From positions 682,001 to 746,000 of the forward strand of contig NZ_CP068439.1 of the NCBI RefSeq assembly GCF_016757735.1: a DNA stretch of 64,000 nucleotides, read 5' to 3'. Position 1 is the stretch's first letter. Each line of letters starts with the position of its first letter. Of this stretch, positions 1 through 9,287 are shown in pieces. The notes below the pieces were generated by a model that saw only the letters and a list, made by a program, of their open reading frames with translations, was not told the origin of the DNA and did not search any database. The translations under genes were made by a program, and so were the position numbers. This stretch comes from Aequorivita iocasae. GTDB taxonomy: Bacteria; Bacteroidota; Bacteroidia; Flavobacteriales; Flavobacteriaceae.

Positions 1-64
1 ATTTTTATTGTTGGCTGTGCGCTTTTGGCTATTAGCTCTTCGTTTTGACTCTAGTTACTAGCTT

Positions 65-3000
65 TCAATTTAATTTATAGTGAAACTGTTCTCTTTCCAA
101 TTCATCCAGCAACTCCTTTGAAATATTGATCTTATGCTTTCTGCTGGGCATAGTTAAGTGAATCTTTTCATCATTTTCATAAACCACAAAATACAATTGC
201 TTTTCGCCTTTATGGGTTTTTACCAAATCCTTAAGCGAATCTATTTTTCCTTCCTTTAAATCTTGTAAAGGCATGGTAATGGTCAATTTTTTTCCGTGGG
301 TTTCCATGACATCGTGAAGCAATTGGATGCTGTTATATTGAAGTCGCGGTTCACCTTTTTTTCCTGTTTCGCGGTTGGTCCATCCTTCCTTCACAAAAAC
401 ACGCCCGTAAATGAAGCTATTCGGAACCAGGAAATGGCGCCATTTTAAATATTCTTCCCCAAATATTTTGAAGTCATAACTATCGTCATAATCCTCAACC
501 GTAAAAATAGCCCACCCTTTGCCGGCCTTCGATTCCCGGTGCTGCACATCGCTCACAACCCCTCCGAAACACATTTCCTTGTTCAGAAAATCTTCCAAAT
601 GGTTAAAATTCGAAACTTTGCAGTTGGTAAAGGTTTCCATTTCAATTTTGAAATCGTCCAGCGGATGGCCCGATATATAAACCCCAACAACTTCCTTTTC
701 CTGTTTCAGTTTTTTCATGGTGCCCCATTCCTCACAAGGCGGAACTTCGGGTTCGGGGATTTGTACTTCACTGGCATCGCCAAAAAGACTTACCTGTGAA
801 GAATTCTGCGTTTCCTGATATTTTGCCGCATAACGAAGCACTTTTTCAAGAAACATCACCCCGTCACCATCGTCGTGCAGATATTGCGCGCGGTGAGTGT
901 CAAAACTGTCAAAACCGCCCGCCAATGCTAAGTTCTCAAAGGCTTTTTTATTTGCCGAGCGCAAATCTATTCGCTTGGCCAAATCAAAAACCGATTTGTA
1001 TTTTCCATCTTTTCTGTGCTCAACAATCGTTGCTACGGCACTGCTGCCCACGCCTTTAACGGCCCCCATTCCAAAACGGATGGCGCCTTGGTCATTAACG
1101 GTAAATTTGTGAAAGGATTCGTTTACGTCGGGTCCCAAAACGGTCAAGCCCATCCGTTTGCATTCGTCCATAAAAAAGGTAACCTGCTTTATGTCGCTCA
1201 TATTATTGCTGAGGACTGCCGCCATATATTCCGCGGGATAGTGCGCTTTTAGATAAGCCGTTTGGTAAGCGATCCAAGCATAGCAAGTAGAGTGCGATTT
1301 GTTGAAGGCATAACTCGCAAAGGCTTCCCAATCTTTCCAGATTTTTTCAAGCTTTTCGGGGTCGTGTCCTTTTTCGGCAGCTTGGGCAACAAATTGCGGC
1401 TTCATTTTATCAAGTACCGCTTTCTGCTTTTTCCCCATCGCCTTTCTTAGAACATCGGCTTCCCCTTTCGTAAAACCAGCCAATTTTTGCGACAAAAGCA
1501 TCACCTGCTCCTGATAGACCGTAATTCCGTAGGTTTCTTTTAAATATTCCTCCATCGCGGGAAGATCGTATTCAATCTCTTCCTCGCCGTGTTTTCTTCT
1601 TACGAAACTTGGAATGTATTCCATCGGCCCCGGACGATAAAGCGCGTTCATAGCAATAAGATCTGCAAATACCGTTGGCTTCAATTCCTTCATATATTTC
1701 TGCATTCCGGCAGATTCATACTGAAAAATACCAACCGTATCCCCTCTTTGGAAAAGCTCGTAGGTTTTTTCATCATCGAGCGGAAAGTTATCCGGATCGA
1801 GGTCAATGTTATGTTTGTGCTTTACGAGTTTTACCGTGTCCTTTATTAACGTTAGGGTTTTCAACCCCAAGAAGTCCATCTTTAGCAAACCTGCACTTTC
1901 CACAACCGAGTTGTCGAACTGGGTGACATACAGATCGGAATCTTTTGCCGTAGCGACAGGAACAAAATCGGTAATATCGCTGGGCGTAATAATTACCCCA
2001 CAGGCGTGGATTCCTGTATTTCGAACAGACCCTTCCAGAATTTTTGCTTGATTTATGGTTTGCGCTTCAAGGTCACTTCCTTCGGAAAGATTTAAAAGCT
2101 CGTTTACTTTTGGAAGCTCATCACTTCGGAAACGGCTTCGCAATTCCGCCTCGCTCAAACCGAAGATTTTGTTCAGCTTGGTCATATTCGGAATCAATTT
2201 CGAAATCCGATCGGCTTCATTCAAAGGTAAATCCAAAACCCGCGCCGTATCTCGAATGGAAGATTTGGCGGCCATCGTTCCGTAAGTGATAATCTGTGCC
2301 ACTTGGTTGCTGCCGTATTTGTTGATTACGTAATCCATTACCTTGCTTCGGCCTTCATCATCAAAATCGATGTCGATATCGGGCATACTCACACGGTCTG
2401 GATTCAAAAAACGCTCAAAAAGCAGATCGTACTTAATAGGGCAAATATTTGTGATTCCCAAGCAATACGCCACGGCACTTCCGGCCGCCGAACCACGACC
2501 CGGCCCAACGGAAACACCCATTTGTCGGGCTTCGGCAATAAAATCCTGTACAATCAAAAAGTAACCCGGATAGCCCGTATTGGCGATTACTTCCAGCTCA
2601 AAATCGAGACGCTGTTTTATTTCCTTTACGCGTTGCGAGGCTTCCTCGGGAATTTCAAAATCGGTCAAGGCTTCATAGGAAACTTCCAATAATTCGGGAT
2701 AGCGTTTTTTGGCTCCTTCATACGTTAAGTGGCGCAGATAGGCATTTTCACCCCGCTTGCCCCCATCGATGTCTTCAGCATTCAAAAATTCTTGCGGAAT
2801 ACCAAAATTGGGCAGCAACACATCACGGTGCAAAGAGAAAGGCTGGATTTTTGAAACAACCTCTTCAATATTTAATATCGCTTCTGGAAGGTCTTTGAAC
2901 AAAGCCTTCATTTCATCCTGCGATTTGAAATAATATTCCTGGTTTGGCAGACCGTAGCGATAACCTCGGCCCCGACCAATGGGTGTTGCCTGTTTTTCAC

Positions 3001-4495
3001 CGTCCTTTACGCACAGCAAAATATCGTGCGCATTGGCGTCTTCCTTTTTAATATAATAGGTATTGTTGCAGGCTACGAGTTTTATGTTATTGCGCTTGGC
3101 CATCTCTATGAGCACAGGGTTTACGCGCTTTTCGTCCTCTTGTTCGTGGCGCATAATTTCCACATACAGATCTTCACCAAACATTTCCTTCCACCAAAGC
3201 AAAGCCTCTTCAGCTTGGTTCTCGCCTATGTTCAAAATCTTTCCGGGCACTTCGCCGTAAAGACTCCCTGTTAAAACAATGATGTCTTCCTTATATTTTT
3301 CGACTATATTTTTATCAATTCGCGGGACGTAATAAAACCCTTCAGTATAAGCGATGGAAGCCATTTTTGCCAAATTGTGGTAGCCGTTTTTGTTTTTGGC
3401 AAGCATCACAATTTGGTAGCCGTTGTCTTTATGGTTTTTGTTTAAATGGTCTTCGCACACAAAAAACTCGCAACCAACAATTGCTTTTATTGGCTGTGCT
3501 GAAATTTCTTCATCATCATTTTTTGGCAAATCTGCTAGCGATTTATTATAATTGGCAACAGCTTGCACAAAGTGAAATGCGCCCATCATATTCCCCGAAT
3601 CGGTGATGGAGACCGCCGTCATATTGTTTTCCACGGCTGCGTTTACCAAATCCTGTGTGCTAGAAGTAGATTGTAAAATTGAAAACTGCGAATGGTTGTG
3701 AAGATGAACAAATGGCGCATCCTCCAATGTAGCTACGTTTTCCTTTATTTCTTCGGAAGAAATTCTGTCGCTATCGGAAGCGGCCTGCAGCTGCCTTCGG
3801 ATATTTTCCGAGGCCTTTTTAAGGTTTATATGCTCAAGCCCAATTAATTCAATGGTTTTCGGATTCGCTTCGGAAAAATTTTCGAAGTAATCCGGCTGTA
3901 CGTCCAGTTCCTCAATCGTAAAAATCTGCCGACGAATCAATTCCAAAAAGCAGCGCGTAGTCGCTTCCACATCTGCAGTTGCGTTGTGGGCTTCGGCAAA
4001 AGGTTCACTGAAAAGAAATTCGTGAAGTTCGGTCAGGGTCGGCAGTTTAAACTTTCCGCCGCGACCGCCCGGAATTTGGCAAAGTTGAGCGGTAATTTCT
4101 GTACAGGTGTCCAAAACCCGAAGTTTCGTGAGTGGGTTTTCTATCCCCAAGCGGAAGAATTCCGCGCCCATTATATTTACGTCGAAGTCTACATTTTGAC
4201 CGACGATGAATTTCGTTTTTGAAAGCGCTTCTTGAAATTTTTCAGCAACTTCTTCCAACGAAATCCCTTCAGCAGTGGCAAGTTCAGTTGAAATACCATG
4301 AATTTTTTCGGCATCAAAAGGAATATTGAACCCTTCGGGCTTTACCAAATAATCTTGGTGCTCCAAGAGTTTTCCGTTTGCATCGTGCAACTGCCATGCA
4401 ATCTGGATACAGCGCGGCCAGTTGTCGCTATCGCTCACGGGAGCGTTGAAGCGTTTGGGAAGACCTGTTGTTTCTGTATCGAAGATTAAATACAT
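65..4495 (-). CDS. dnaE: DNA polymerase III alpha subunit with fused N-terminal 3'-5' exonuclease
   Basis: Replicative polymerase carrying its own proofreader. Residues 1-185 form a DnaQ-type DEDDh exonuclease: D6/E8 in FDTETTG, Asp residues at 103/105, and H170/D175 in HNATADVE. A PHP domain opens at HLHNH (264-268). The family C polymerase core follows, with catalytic aspartates in PDIDIDFDD near residue 706. The C-terminal third should hold the helix-hairpin-helix and OB-fold parts. At 1,476 aa it is about 300 aa longer than E. coli DnaE; the excess is the exonuclease. The ATG start sits exactly at the beginning of the exonuclease fold. From family knowledge, this fusion is usual in Flavobacteriia. 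It is transcribed alone; the next gene upstream ends with its own terminator. Confidence 0.97.
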   Translation of the reverse strand: MYLIFDTETTGLPKRFNAPVSDSDNWPRCIQIAWQLHDANGKLLEHQDYLVKPEGFNIPFDAEKIHGISTELATAEGISLEEVAEKFQEALSKTKFIVGQNVDFDVNIMGAEFFRLGIENPLTKLRVLDTCTEITAQLCQIPGGRGGKFKLPTLTELHEFLFSEPFAEAHNATADVEATTRCFLELIRRQIFTIEELDVQPDYFENFSEANPKTIELIGLEHINLKKASENIRRQLQAASDSDRISSEEIKENVATLEDAPFVHLHNHSQFSILQSTSSTQDLVNAAVENNMTAVSITDSGNMMGAFHFVQAVANYNKSLADLPKNDDEEISAQPIKAIVGCEFFVCEDHLNKNHKDNGYQIVMLAKNKNGYHNLAKMASIAYTEGFYYVPRIDKNIVEKYKEDIIVLTGSLYGEVPGKILNIGENQAEEALLWWKEMFGEDLYVEIMRHEQEDEKRVNPVLIEMAKRNNIKLVACNNTYYIKKEDANAHDILLCVKDGEKQATPIGRGRGYRYGLPNQEYYFKSQDEMKALFKDLPEAILNIEEVVSKIQPFSLHRDVLLPNFGIPQEFLNAEDIDGGKRGENAYLRHLTYEGAKKRYPELLEVSYEALTDFEIPEEASQRVKEIKQRLDFELEVIANTGYPGYFLIVQDFIAEARQMGVSVGPGRGSAAGSAVAYCLGITNICPIKYDLLFERFLNPDRVSMPDIDIDFDDEGRSKVMDYVINKYGSNQVAQIITYGTMAAKSSIRDTARVLDLPLNEADRISKLIPNMTKLNKIFGLSEAELRSRFRSDELPKVNELLNLSEGSDLEAQTINQAKILEGSVRNTGIHACGVIITPSDITDFVPVATAKDSDLYVTQFDNSVVESAGLLKMDFLGLKTLTLIKDTVKLVKHKHNIDLDPDNFPLDDEKTYELFQRGDTVGIFQYESAGMQKYMKELKPTVFADLIAMNALYRPGPMEYIPSFVRRKHGEEEIEYDLPAMEEYLKETYGITVYQEQVMLLSQKLAGFTKGEADVLRKAMGKKQKAVLDKMKPQFVAQAAEKGHDPEKLEKIWKDWEAFASYAFNKSHSTCYAWIAYQTAYLKAHYPAEYMAAVLSNNMSDIKQVTFFMDECKRMGLTVLGPDVNESFHKFTVNDQGAIRFGMGAVKGVGSSAVATIVEHRKDGKYKSVFDLAKRIDLRSANKKAFENLALAGGFDSFDTHRAQYLHDDGDGVMFLEKVLRYAAKYQETQNSSQVSLFGDASEVQIPEPEVPPCEEWGTMKKLKQEKEVVGVYISGHPLDDFKIEMETFTNCKVSNFNHLEDFLNKEMCFGGVVSDVQHRESKAGKGWAIFTVEDYDDSYDFKIFGEEYLKWRHFLVPNSFIYGRVFVKEGWTNRETGKKGEPRLQYNSIQLLHDVMETHGKKLTITMPLQDLKEGKIDSLKDLVKTHKGEKQLYFVVYENDEKIHLTMPSRKHKINISKELLDELEREQFHYKLN

Positions 4496-4630
4496 TGGGA
4501 TTAGTGATTTTTGATTTAAGATTGCTGATTTAAGATTTCCGTTCGACTGCGCACAGGGAACATTTTTGGAAAAAGTAAAAATAGAAAAACCTCCCGCTTT
4601 TGGGAAGTTAAATTGTTAGGAGTTGTTCAC

Positions 4631-4668
4631 AAAAAAAACCGTTTCCGGTATTTCCGAAAACGGTTTTC
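4631..4668 (-). terminator. Intrinsic terminator of the PA2169-family gene
   Basis: Near-perfect hairpin: AAAACCGTTT at 4635-4644 pairs with AAACGGTTTT at 4657-4666, extended by a CCGG/CCG step. On the minus strand it is followed by a T-run (the A-run at 4631-4638). It lies just past the stop codon at 4693. T-rich sequence on the other side may make it work in both directions. Confidence 0.8.
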
Positions 4669-4692
4669 TTTCTTCTTTTTCAAGATTATTTA

Positions 4693-5142
4693 TTAGGATA
4701 CTACAGCTTCAAAGTTTTTGGCACTTTGGCATGCATTCTGGATGGCGTCGCGCTGGTTGGTTAGAATTTTCTGTGTTGTAGGAGGCAATGTTGTATCTTG
4801 AATTACTTCATTGTACTCTTCAATAGCAGCTTTTTCACCTTTTTGGACTTCCTCTAAAATTGTTTCTTCATTATTGGAAGAAAAAGCGGTTTCAATATCC
4901 ATCCAAGTTCTGTGCATTGCTCCCGTAGCGCTTCCACCTTTTTCAGGAGTTTCGCCATAGTTTTTGATTTCGTTCTTTATTTCGTGACCAAAATCGTATC
5001 TTTTTGGAGCTTGTTCGTTAAAGAATTGTTTCAGCTTAGTGTTTTCTACATTTTCAGCTGCTTTTTTATAACCCTTTTCGGCGTCATAATTTTTCTCTAA
5101 CAGTTCATTTAATTTGTTCGACATTTTTTCAGTAAACTTCAT
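4693..5142 (-). CDS. PA2169-family four-helix-bundle protein (DUF2383-like)
   Basis: A 149-aa soluble, highly charged, all-helical protein without a signal peptide. It has the ferritin-like layout of the DUF2383/PA2169 family: an N-terminal KLNELLEKNYDAEKGYK helix, a central motif with a conserved Trp (AMHRTWMDIE), and a C-terminal pair of helices with EKAAIEEYNEV. The molecular function of the family is not established; members are often linked to stress or stationary phase. It stands alone, with a hairpin terminator directly after the stop. No clear TAnnTTTG box was seen in the 185 bp upstream. Confidence 0.85.
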   Translation of the reverse strand: MKFTEKMSNKLNELLEKNYDAEKGYKKAAENVENTKLKQFFNEQAPKRYDFGHEIKNEIKNYGETPEKGGSATGAMHRTWMDIETAFSSNNEETILEEVQKGEKAAIEEYNEVIQDTTLPPTTQKILTNQRDAIQNACQSAKNFEAVVS

Positions 5143-5327
5143 ATTCTTTCGTTTTAAATTTTACAGTTGTTTTCTTCATCATCATTCCGCTAAAGACAAC
5201 TGTTCAACTTCATTCGGATATATCCTAATATACCATGAATAAAGGCTTTCAACGAATTATTAACCTAAGTTTAGTGTAATTTAACAAGCTTTAACCTTTT
5301 GTGGGAAAATTGAAGGCTGGAGGTTAA

Positions 5328-6122
5328 CTAATATGTAACATCAAACTCCCCTTCGGTAATTTCTGTCCTATTTGTTATAAAGGAAAAGCTTCCTTTTATA
5401 GTTTGTTCAGAAACATTGTGCTCAAGTACGGTTATCAATCCCTCAACCGTATCTTCAGGCCCCGACACCCCTTGGTATTTTGCTGAAAATCCTCCTCTTG
5501 GCAAAATATACTCACCCGGCTCTACCCCTGCGGTAACTGATATTACCATGGTGGCATTGGCCGTGCTTCCAGAAATTATAATGGTATTTCCCGTATTACG
5601 TGAAGATACGATAACTGGAATATAAGGATTGCCATCCACTTTAGCGCTAAACAAGCCAGCATTTGTGGGATCCACGATATCTCCACCAGTATATGACACA
5701 TTATAAAGGATGCCCTTAGAAACATAGATAGTGTCAATTCCCGGTAAAAAGGCATTAAAATTAAATGTTCCCGAAAGTGTTTTATTGGTTTCGTTAAGTT
5801 CTGAAATAGTCACAACACCTTCTCCATTTGGATTAGTGGTATATATATTTCCGCCCATATCTTCATAAACAGCATAATTAGCGCTGCCCTGCCCAATGCT
5901 AAAGTTGCCTTCGCCTAAACGTGAGAGTTGAATAGTCATAGACTCTTCGTCATTGAACCCCTGGATGGTAAGTGATCCATCCTCATTTAATGCCGCGCGC
6001 GCATCGGCAGATGCATATAGTCTATCATCCACCTTGGCCTGTAGGGCAAGCTCATTGGTTTGTGTATCTTCGCACGAAATAAGCGAGAGGGTAGCTAAAA
6101 GAACAAATAGAAACTTTTTCAT
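5328..6122 (-). CDS. Lipoprotein with two similar domains (DUF6252-like)
   Basis: A 264-aa predicted lipoprotein. The signal sequence ends in the lipobox LISC with Cys17, followed by E and D, which in Bacteroidota can favour surface export. Two halves look alike. Each opens with a phrase of the type AKVDxxxY (LQAKVDDRLY near residue 29, FSAKVDGNPY near residue 159). A glycine-rich beta stretch follows, then a segment ending in GTFNF or GSFSF. This resembles flavobacterial DUF6252 proteins, but the family name is from memory and the function is unknown. It is monocistronic, divergent from rpsP. Confidence 0.7.
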   Translation of the reverse strand: MKKFLFVLLATLSLISCEDTQTNELALQAKVDDRLYASADARAALNEDGSLTIQGFNDEESMTIQLSRLGEGNFSIGQGSANYAVYEDMGGNIYTTNPNGEGVVTISELNETNKTLSGTFNFNAFLPGIDTIYVSKGILYNVSYTGGDIVDPTNAGLFSAKVDGNPYIPVIVSSRNTGNTIIISGSTANATMVISVTAGVEPGEYILPRGGFSAKYQGVSGPEDTVEGLITVLEHNVSEQTIKGSFSFITNRTEITEGEFDVTY

Positions 6123-6172
6123 AGGTTAAGGAGTATTTAGGGATTTTGACAAATGTAAAATAAAAACTTTAA

Positions 6173-6208
6173 TTGGTTGAATTTCAAAAAGAAAATATAC
6201 TATCTTTG
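6173..6208 (+). promoter_or_regulatory. Bacteroidota-type promoter of rpsP operon
   Basis: Consensus -7 box TATCTTTG at 6201-6208. TTG triplets at 6173 and 6177 stand about 21-25 bases upstream, matching the -33 element. The rpsP ATG at 6260 leaves a leader of about 45 nt. The leader contains a short GGGGTCGGGAACCCC dyad near 6226-6240. Confidence 0.75.
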
Positions 6209-6259
6209 CCGTCCTTAATTATAACCGGGGTCGGGAACCCCAAAAATTAATTTTTAAAT

Positions 6260-6862
6260 ATGCCTGTAAAAATCAGACTACAAAGACACGGAAAGAAAGG
6301 TAAACCTTATTTCTGGATCATCGCGGCAGACAGCCGTTCAAAAAGAGATGGTAAATTCCTTGAAAAATTAGGATTTTACAATCCAACTACCAACCCTGCA
6401 CAGATTGACCTAGACGTTGACAGCGCTGTAAAATGGCTTCAAAACGGGGCTCAACCTACAGACACTGCCCGTGCTATTCTTTCTTACAAGGGAGCTTTAA
6501 TGAAAAATCACCTAGCTGGTGGGGTACGTAAAGGTGCTTTGACAGAAGAACAAGCTGAAGCAAAATTCAACGAGTGGCTGGAAAGCAAAAAAGGTGCAAT
6601 CGATCACAAAAAAGCAAGTCTTTCTGAAGCAAAGGAAAAAGAAAAAGCTGAAAAACTTGCTGCCGAAAAAGCCGTAAGCGAAAAACGTGCTGCTGAAGCC
6701 GCTGCCGCTGCCGCCCCTGCCGAAGAGAAAGCTACCGAGGAAAATTATGAAGGCGCTGCCGTAACTGAAGAAGGCGAACCAGAAGCTAACGTAACGAAAG
6801 AAGTAGAAGCGGAAACTGCCGAAGAGGCAAAAGCAGAGGAAAAGAAAGATTCAGAAGCGTAA
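6260..6862 (+). CDS. rpsP: 30S ribosomal protein S16 with long acidic/Ala-rich tail
   Basis: The first ~80 residues are a standard bS16 (start MPVKIRLQRHGKKGKPYFWI, then GFYNPT). The protein is 200 aa against about 80-90 in E. coli. Residues from ~115 on form a low-complexity charged helix rich in Ala, Glu and Lys (for example AAEAAAAAAPAEEKA). From family knowledge, Bacteroidota S16 often has such tails; the role is unknown. It is first in an operon, with rimM following 10 bp after the stop. This fits co-expression of S16 with the 16S maturation factor RimM. Confidence 0.96.
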   Translation: MPVKIRLQRHGKKGKPYFWIIAADSRSKRDGKFLEKLGFYNPTTNPAQIDLDVDSAVKWLQNGAQPTDTARAILSYKGALMKNHLAGGVRKGALTEEQAEAKFNEWLESKKGAIDHKKASLSEAKEKEKAEKLAAEKAVSEKRAAEAAAAAAPAEEKATEENYEGAAVTEEGEPEANVTKEVEAETAEEAKAEEKKDSEA

Positions 6863-6872
6863 ACATTCAGCG

Positions 6873-7397
6873 ATGCAAAAGGAGAATTGCTTCTACTTGG
6901 GCAAAATCGTTAAAAAATACAGCTTTAAGGGGGAACTGCTCATTAAACTAGATACAGATGAACCCGAACTTTTTACCGAAATGGAATCGGTTTTTGTGGA
7001 ACAACGCAAAAACCTGATTCCATTTTTTATTGAGGAAAGCTCATTGCACAAAAGTGAACTACTCCGTGTACGCTTTGAAGATGTAAAAACAGAAGAGGAA
7101 GCAAATGCGTTGATTGGCGCACACCTATACCTCCCTTTGGAATTTCTGCCAAAGCTTACGGGCAATAAATTTTACTATCATGAAATCATCGGTTTTACCG
7201 CCGAAGACGAATCTTTCGGAGAAATCGGTACAATTACCGGTGTAAACGACACTACATCACAAGCTTTGTTTGAAATAGACCGTAACGGAAAACAAATCTT
7301 GATCCCCATGATCGACCATTTCATCAAAAAAGTGAATCGGGAAAACAAAACCATTCTTTTGAAGGTCCCTGAAGGTTTGATAGAAATGTACCTTTAA
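6873..7397 (+). CDS. rimM: Ribosome maturation factor RimM
   Basis: A 174-aa protein with the two-barrel layout of RimM. The N-terminal domain starts FYLGKIVKKYSFKGELLIK (family pattern G-x-I-x-x-x-x-G-x-x-G). The C-terminal PRC-barrel begins at FYYHEIIGFTA and ends with the hallmark PMIDHFIKKVN and VPEGLIEMY. It assists 16S rRNA processing and 30S head assembly by binding S19. It lies 10 bp after rpsP in the same operon, as in many bacteria. The ATG start leaves a full-length N-domain. Confidence 0.95.
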   Translation: MQKENCFYLGKIVKKYSFKGELLIKLDTDEPELFTEMESVFVEQRKNLIPFFIEESSLHKSELLRVRFEDVKTEEEANALIGAHLYLPLEFLPKLTGNKFYYHEIIGFTAEDESFGEIGTITGVNDTTSQALFEIDRNGKQILIPMIDHFIKKVNRENKTILLKVPEGLIEMYL

Positions 7398-7468
7398 TAG
7401 AAATTCCAAATTACAAGCACCAAATTCCAAATAAATCCTAAAAAATAAATCCCAAAATCTTCAATCCT

Positions 7469-8179
7469 TTGAAGCCTTTTAAATTCAAGCAATTTACAAT
7501 AGAACAAGACCGCTGTGCTATGAAAATTGGCACAGATGGCGTTTTGCTTGGCGCTTGGGCTTCTATTAAAAACAGCCCCTTTTCAATTTTGGATATCGGT
7601 GCTGGCACTGGAATTATCGCTTTGCAATTGGCACAACGTTCCCACGCCGAAATGGTTGACGCAATTGAAATTGACGCAAATGCCTACGAACAATGCGTTG
7701 ACAACTTTGAAAATTCCGCTTGGGGCGATCGATTATTTTGCTATCACGCATCCTTGGAAGAGTTTGTTGCCGAAATTGAAGATACATACGACCTCATAGT
7801 TTCCAACCCGCCATTTTATTCAGAAGATTATAAAACTACCGCTGCACCTAGAGACATTGCGCGTTTTAACGACGCGCTTCCTTTTGAGGAACTAATTGAA
7901 AGTGCTTCGATTCTACTCTCAGACGAAGGGATATTTTCGGTAATCATTCCGCGAAAAGAAGAAGAAAATTTTATTAAAATTGCTTCGGAAGTAAATCTAT
8001 TTCCCAACAGAATATGTCGAGTTCGCGGCAATGAATCCTCCGAAGAGAAAAGGAGCATGCTGGAGTTCTCCTTTCAAAATACTCCCGCAAAAATAGAAAA
8101 CCTAACTATTGAAACTTCACGCCACAATTATACCGAGGAATATAAAAAATTAGTCAAGCAGTTTTATTTAAAATTGTAA
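7469..8179 (+). CDS. trmN6: tRNA1(Val) (adenine(37)-N6)-methyltransferase
   Basis: SAM-dependent class I methyltransferase of 236 aa. The SAM-binding loop is LDIGAGTGIIALQLAQR (about 41-57). The N6-adenine catalytic motif NPPF occurs in VSNPPFYSEDY (about 112). The N-terminal signature FKQFTIEQDRCAMKIGTDG is that of YfiC/TrmN6, which modifies A37 of valine tRNA. The start is taken as TTG at 7469 because it includes the conserved FKFKQF segment. The first in-frame ATG (7520) would remove 17 conserved residues. It lies 71 bp after rimM, probably the same transcript. Confidence 0.88.
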   Translation: MKPFKFKQFTIEQDRCAMKIGTDGVLLGAWASIKNSPFSILDIGAGTGIIALQLAQRSHAEMVDAIEIDANAYEQCVDNFENSAWGDRLFCYHASLEEFVAEIEDTYDLIVSNPPFYSEDYKTTAAPRDIARFNDALPFEELIESASILLSDEGIFSVIIPRKEEENFIKIASEVNLFPNRICRVRGNESSEEKRSMLEFSFQNTPAKIENLTIETSRHNYTEEYKKLVKQFYLKL

Positions 8180-8277
8180 TCTCCTATTCAATTTATCTTC
8201 AGCGCGCTCCACATAAAGATACCACCCCTCAATTCCAAATAAATTTATAGTTAACGCTTTTAAATTTTCAAATTTTC

Positions 8278-9279
8278 TTAATTAATGGCGGGACAGTTGC
8301 AATCGTATGGCTCGGGCCTTCCCCCCAGGAAGTCGTACCCCAGGGTGATCTGGTGGAAGCCGCCGCTCTCGAACCTTACGTTTCCAGCCTGGTACGAATA
8401 GGTATAGGCGAACATAAAGTTCTTGTAGTTCACCCCCAGGATGGGCGTGAACCACTGCAGCTTCTGCGCCTTTACCTCTTCGCCGTTTAGGTACTCGGCG
8501 CCATCCAAGCTTCTTCTGTACGATAAGCCCCCCCACAGCTGGCCGAAGTCCATCGCCCTATAGGCCTTGAAGTTCACGTCCACGGCCTGCTCGCCGGTAC
8601 GCTCCGCCCACTGGAAGAGGAACGAGGGCTCGTAGCTCCAGTCCGCGCCGTATCCGCCGATTGCGTATGCAGCGGAAACCAAGTATTTGCGCTGGTTGTT
8701 TGGCTCATATTTTTCAGTATAGATCGACCTATTCTGGAATATGATGTTCTTCACCGTAAAATGCCCCGAAAAATCCAGGAAGTTGTACGAAAGGCCCGCG
8801 TCCACATTAAAATAGGAGGTGCTCTGTATGATGCCGCCGATCACCGGGTCGAAATCCGAAAGGTCAAAATTGGTCTCGTCCAAGCGCGATTGGGTGAGCC
8901 CGGCGCTCAGGCCGAACGACAATTGGTTAAGGTCCGCCTCGCTTCTTGAAAACATAATATGGTGGGCATACGTTAGGTAACCCCCAGTCTGTGAATGATA
9001 ACCGTTTTGGTCATTATAGAATATAGCCCCTACGCCCGACCGTTGCCCAAGCCTTGCGTTAAAGCTCACCGTCTGCAGGTTTGGGGCTTCATCTTGATCG
9101 AACCACTGCTGCCTAGCCGTTAAGCGCAACTGATTGTGCGTTGCGGCACCAGCCATTGACGGATGCAGCAGATACAAATTATCCGAAAGATAGTCGGAAT
9201 ATACCGGAATGCCATCCTGGGAAAATCCATAAAGCGAGGTTAACAAAAGTAGGATAAGGGGGATTCGTTTTATGCTCAT
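8278..9279 (-). CDS. PorP/SprF family type IX secretion membrane protein
   Basis: A 333-aa outer-membrane beta-barrel of the PorP/SprF family. A signal peptide (MSIKRIPLILLLLTSLYGFSQ) precedes the typical YSDYLSDNLYLLHPSMAGA. Aromatic/glycine-rich strands such as LSFGLSAGL follow, and the C-terminal part ends FHQITLGYDFLGGR. The start is the ATG at 9279. A longer frame up to 9405 overlaps the upstream coding sequence and lacks a signal peptide. It follows the giant type B gene by only 8 bp. From family knowledge, type B CTD proteins are secreted with a dedicated SprF-like partner encoded next to them. The 3' third (8281-8680) is GC-rich like the adjacent repeat block. Confidence 0.9.
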   Translation of the reverse strand: MSIKRIPLILLLLTSLYGFSQDGIPVYSDYLSDNLYLLHPSMAGAATHNQLRLTARQQWFDQDEAPNLQTVSFNARLGQRSGVGAIFYNDQNGYHSQTGGYLTYAHHIMFSRSEADLNQLSFGLSAGLTQSRLDETNFDLSDFDPVIGGIIQSTSYFNVDAGLSYNFLDFSGHFTVKNIIFQNRSIYTEKYEPNNQRKYLVSAAYAIGGYGADWSYEPSFLFQWAERTGEQAVDVNFKAYRAMDFGQLWGGLSYRRSLDGAEYLNGEEVKAQKLQWFTPILGVNYKNFMFAYTYSYQAGNVRFESGGFHQITLGYDFLGGRPEPYDCNCPAIN

Positions 9280-9287
9280 AATTACTG

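Noticed and set aside
2303-2692. A 129-codon frame antisense to dnaE
   Set aside because: dnaE is fully conserved across this interval; the antisense product has no recognisable features.
4505-4560. Short direct repeats GATTTAAGATT and a phrase resembling flavobacterial dispersed repeats upstream of dnaE
   Set aside because: Too short and AT-rich to separate from chance within one window; copies elsewhere would be needed.
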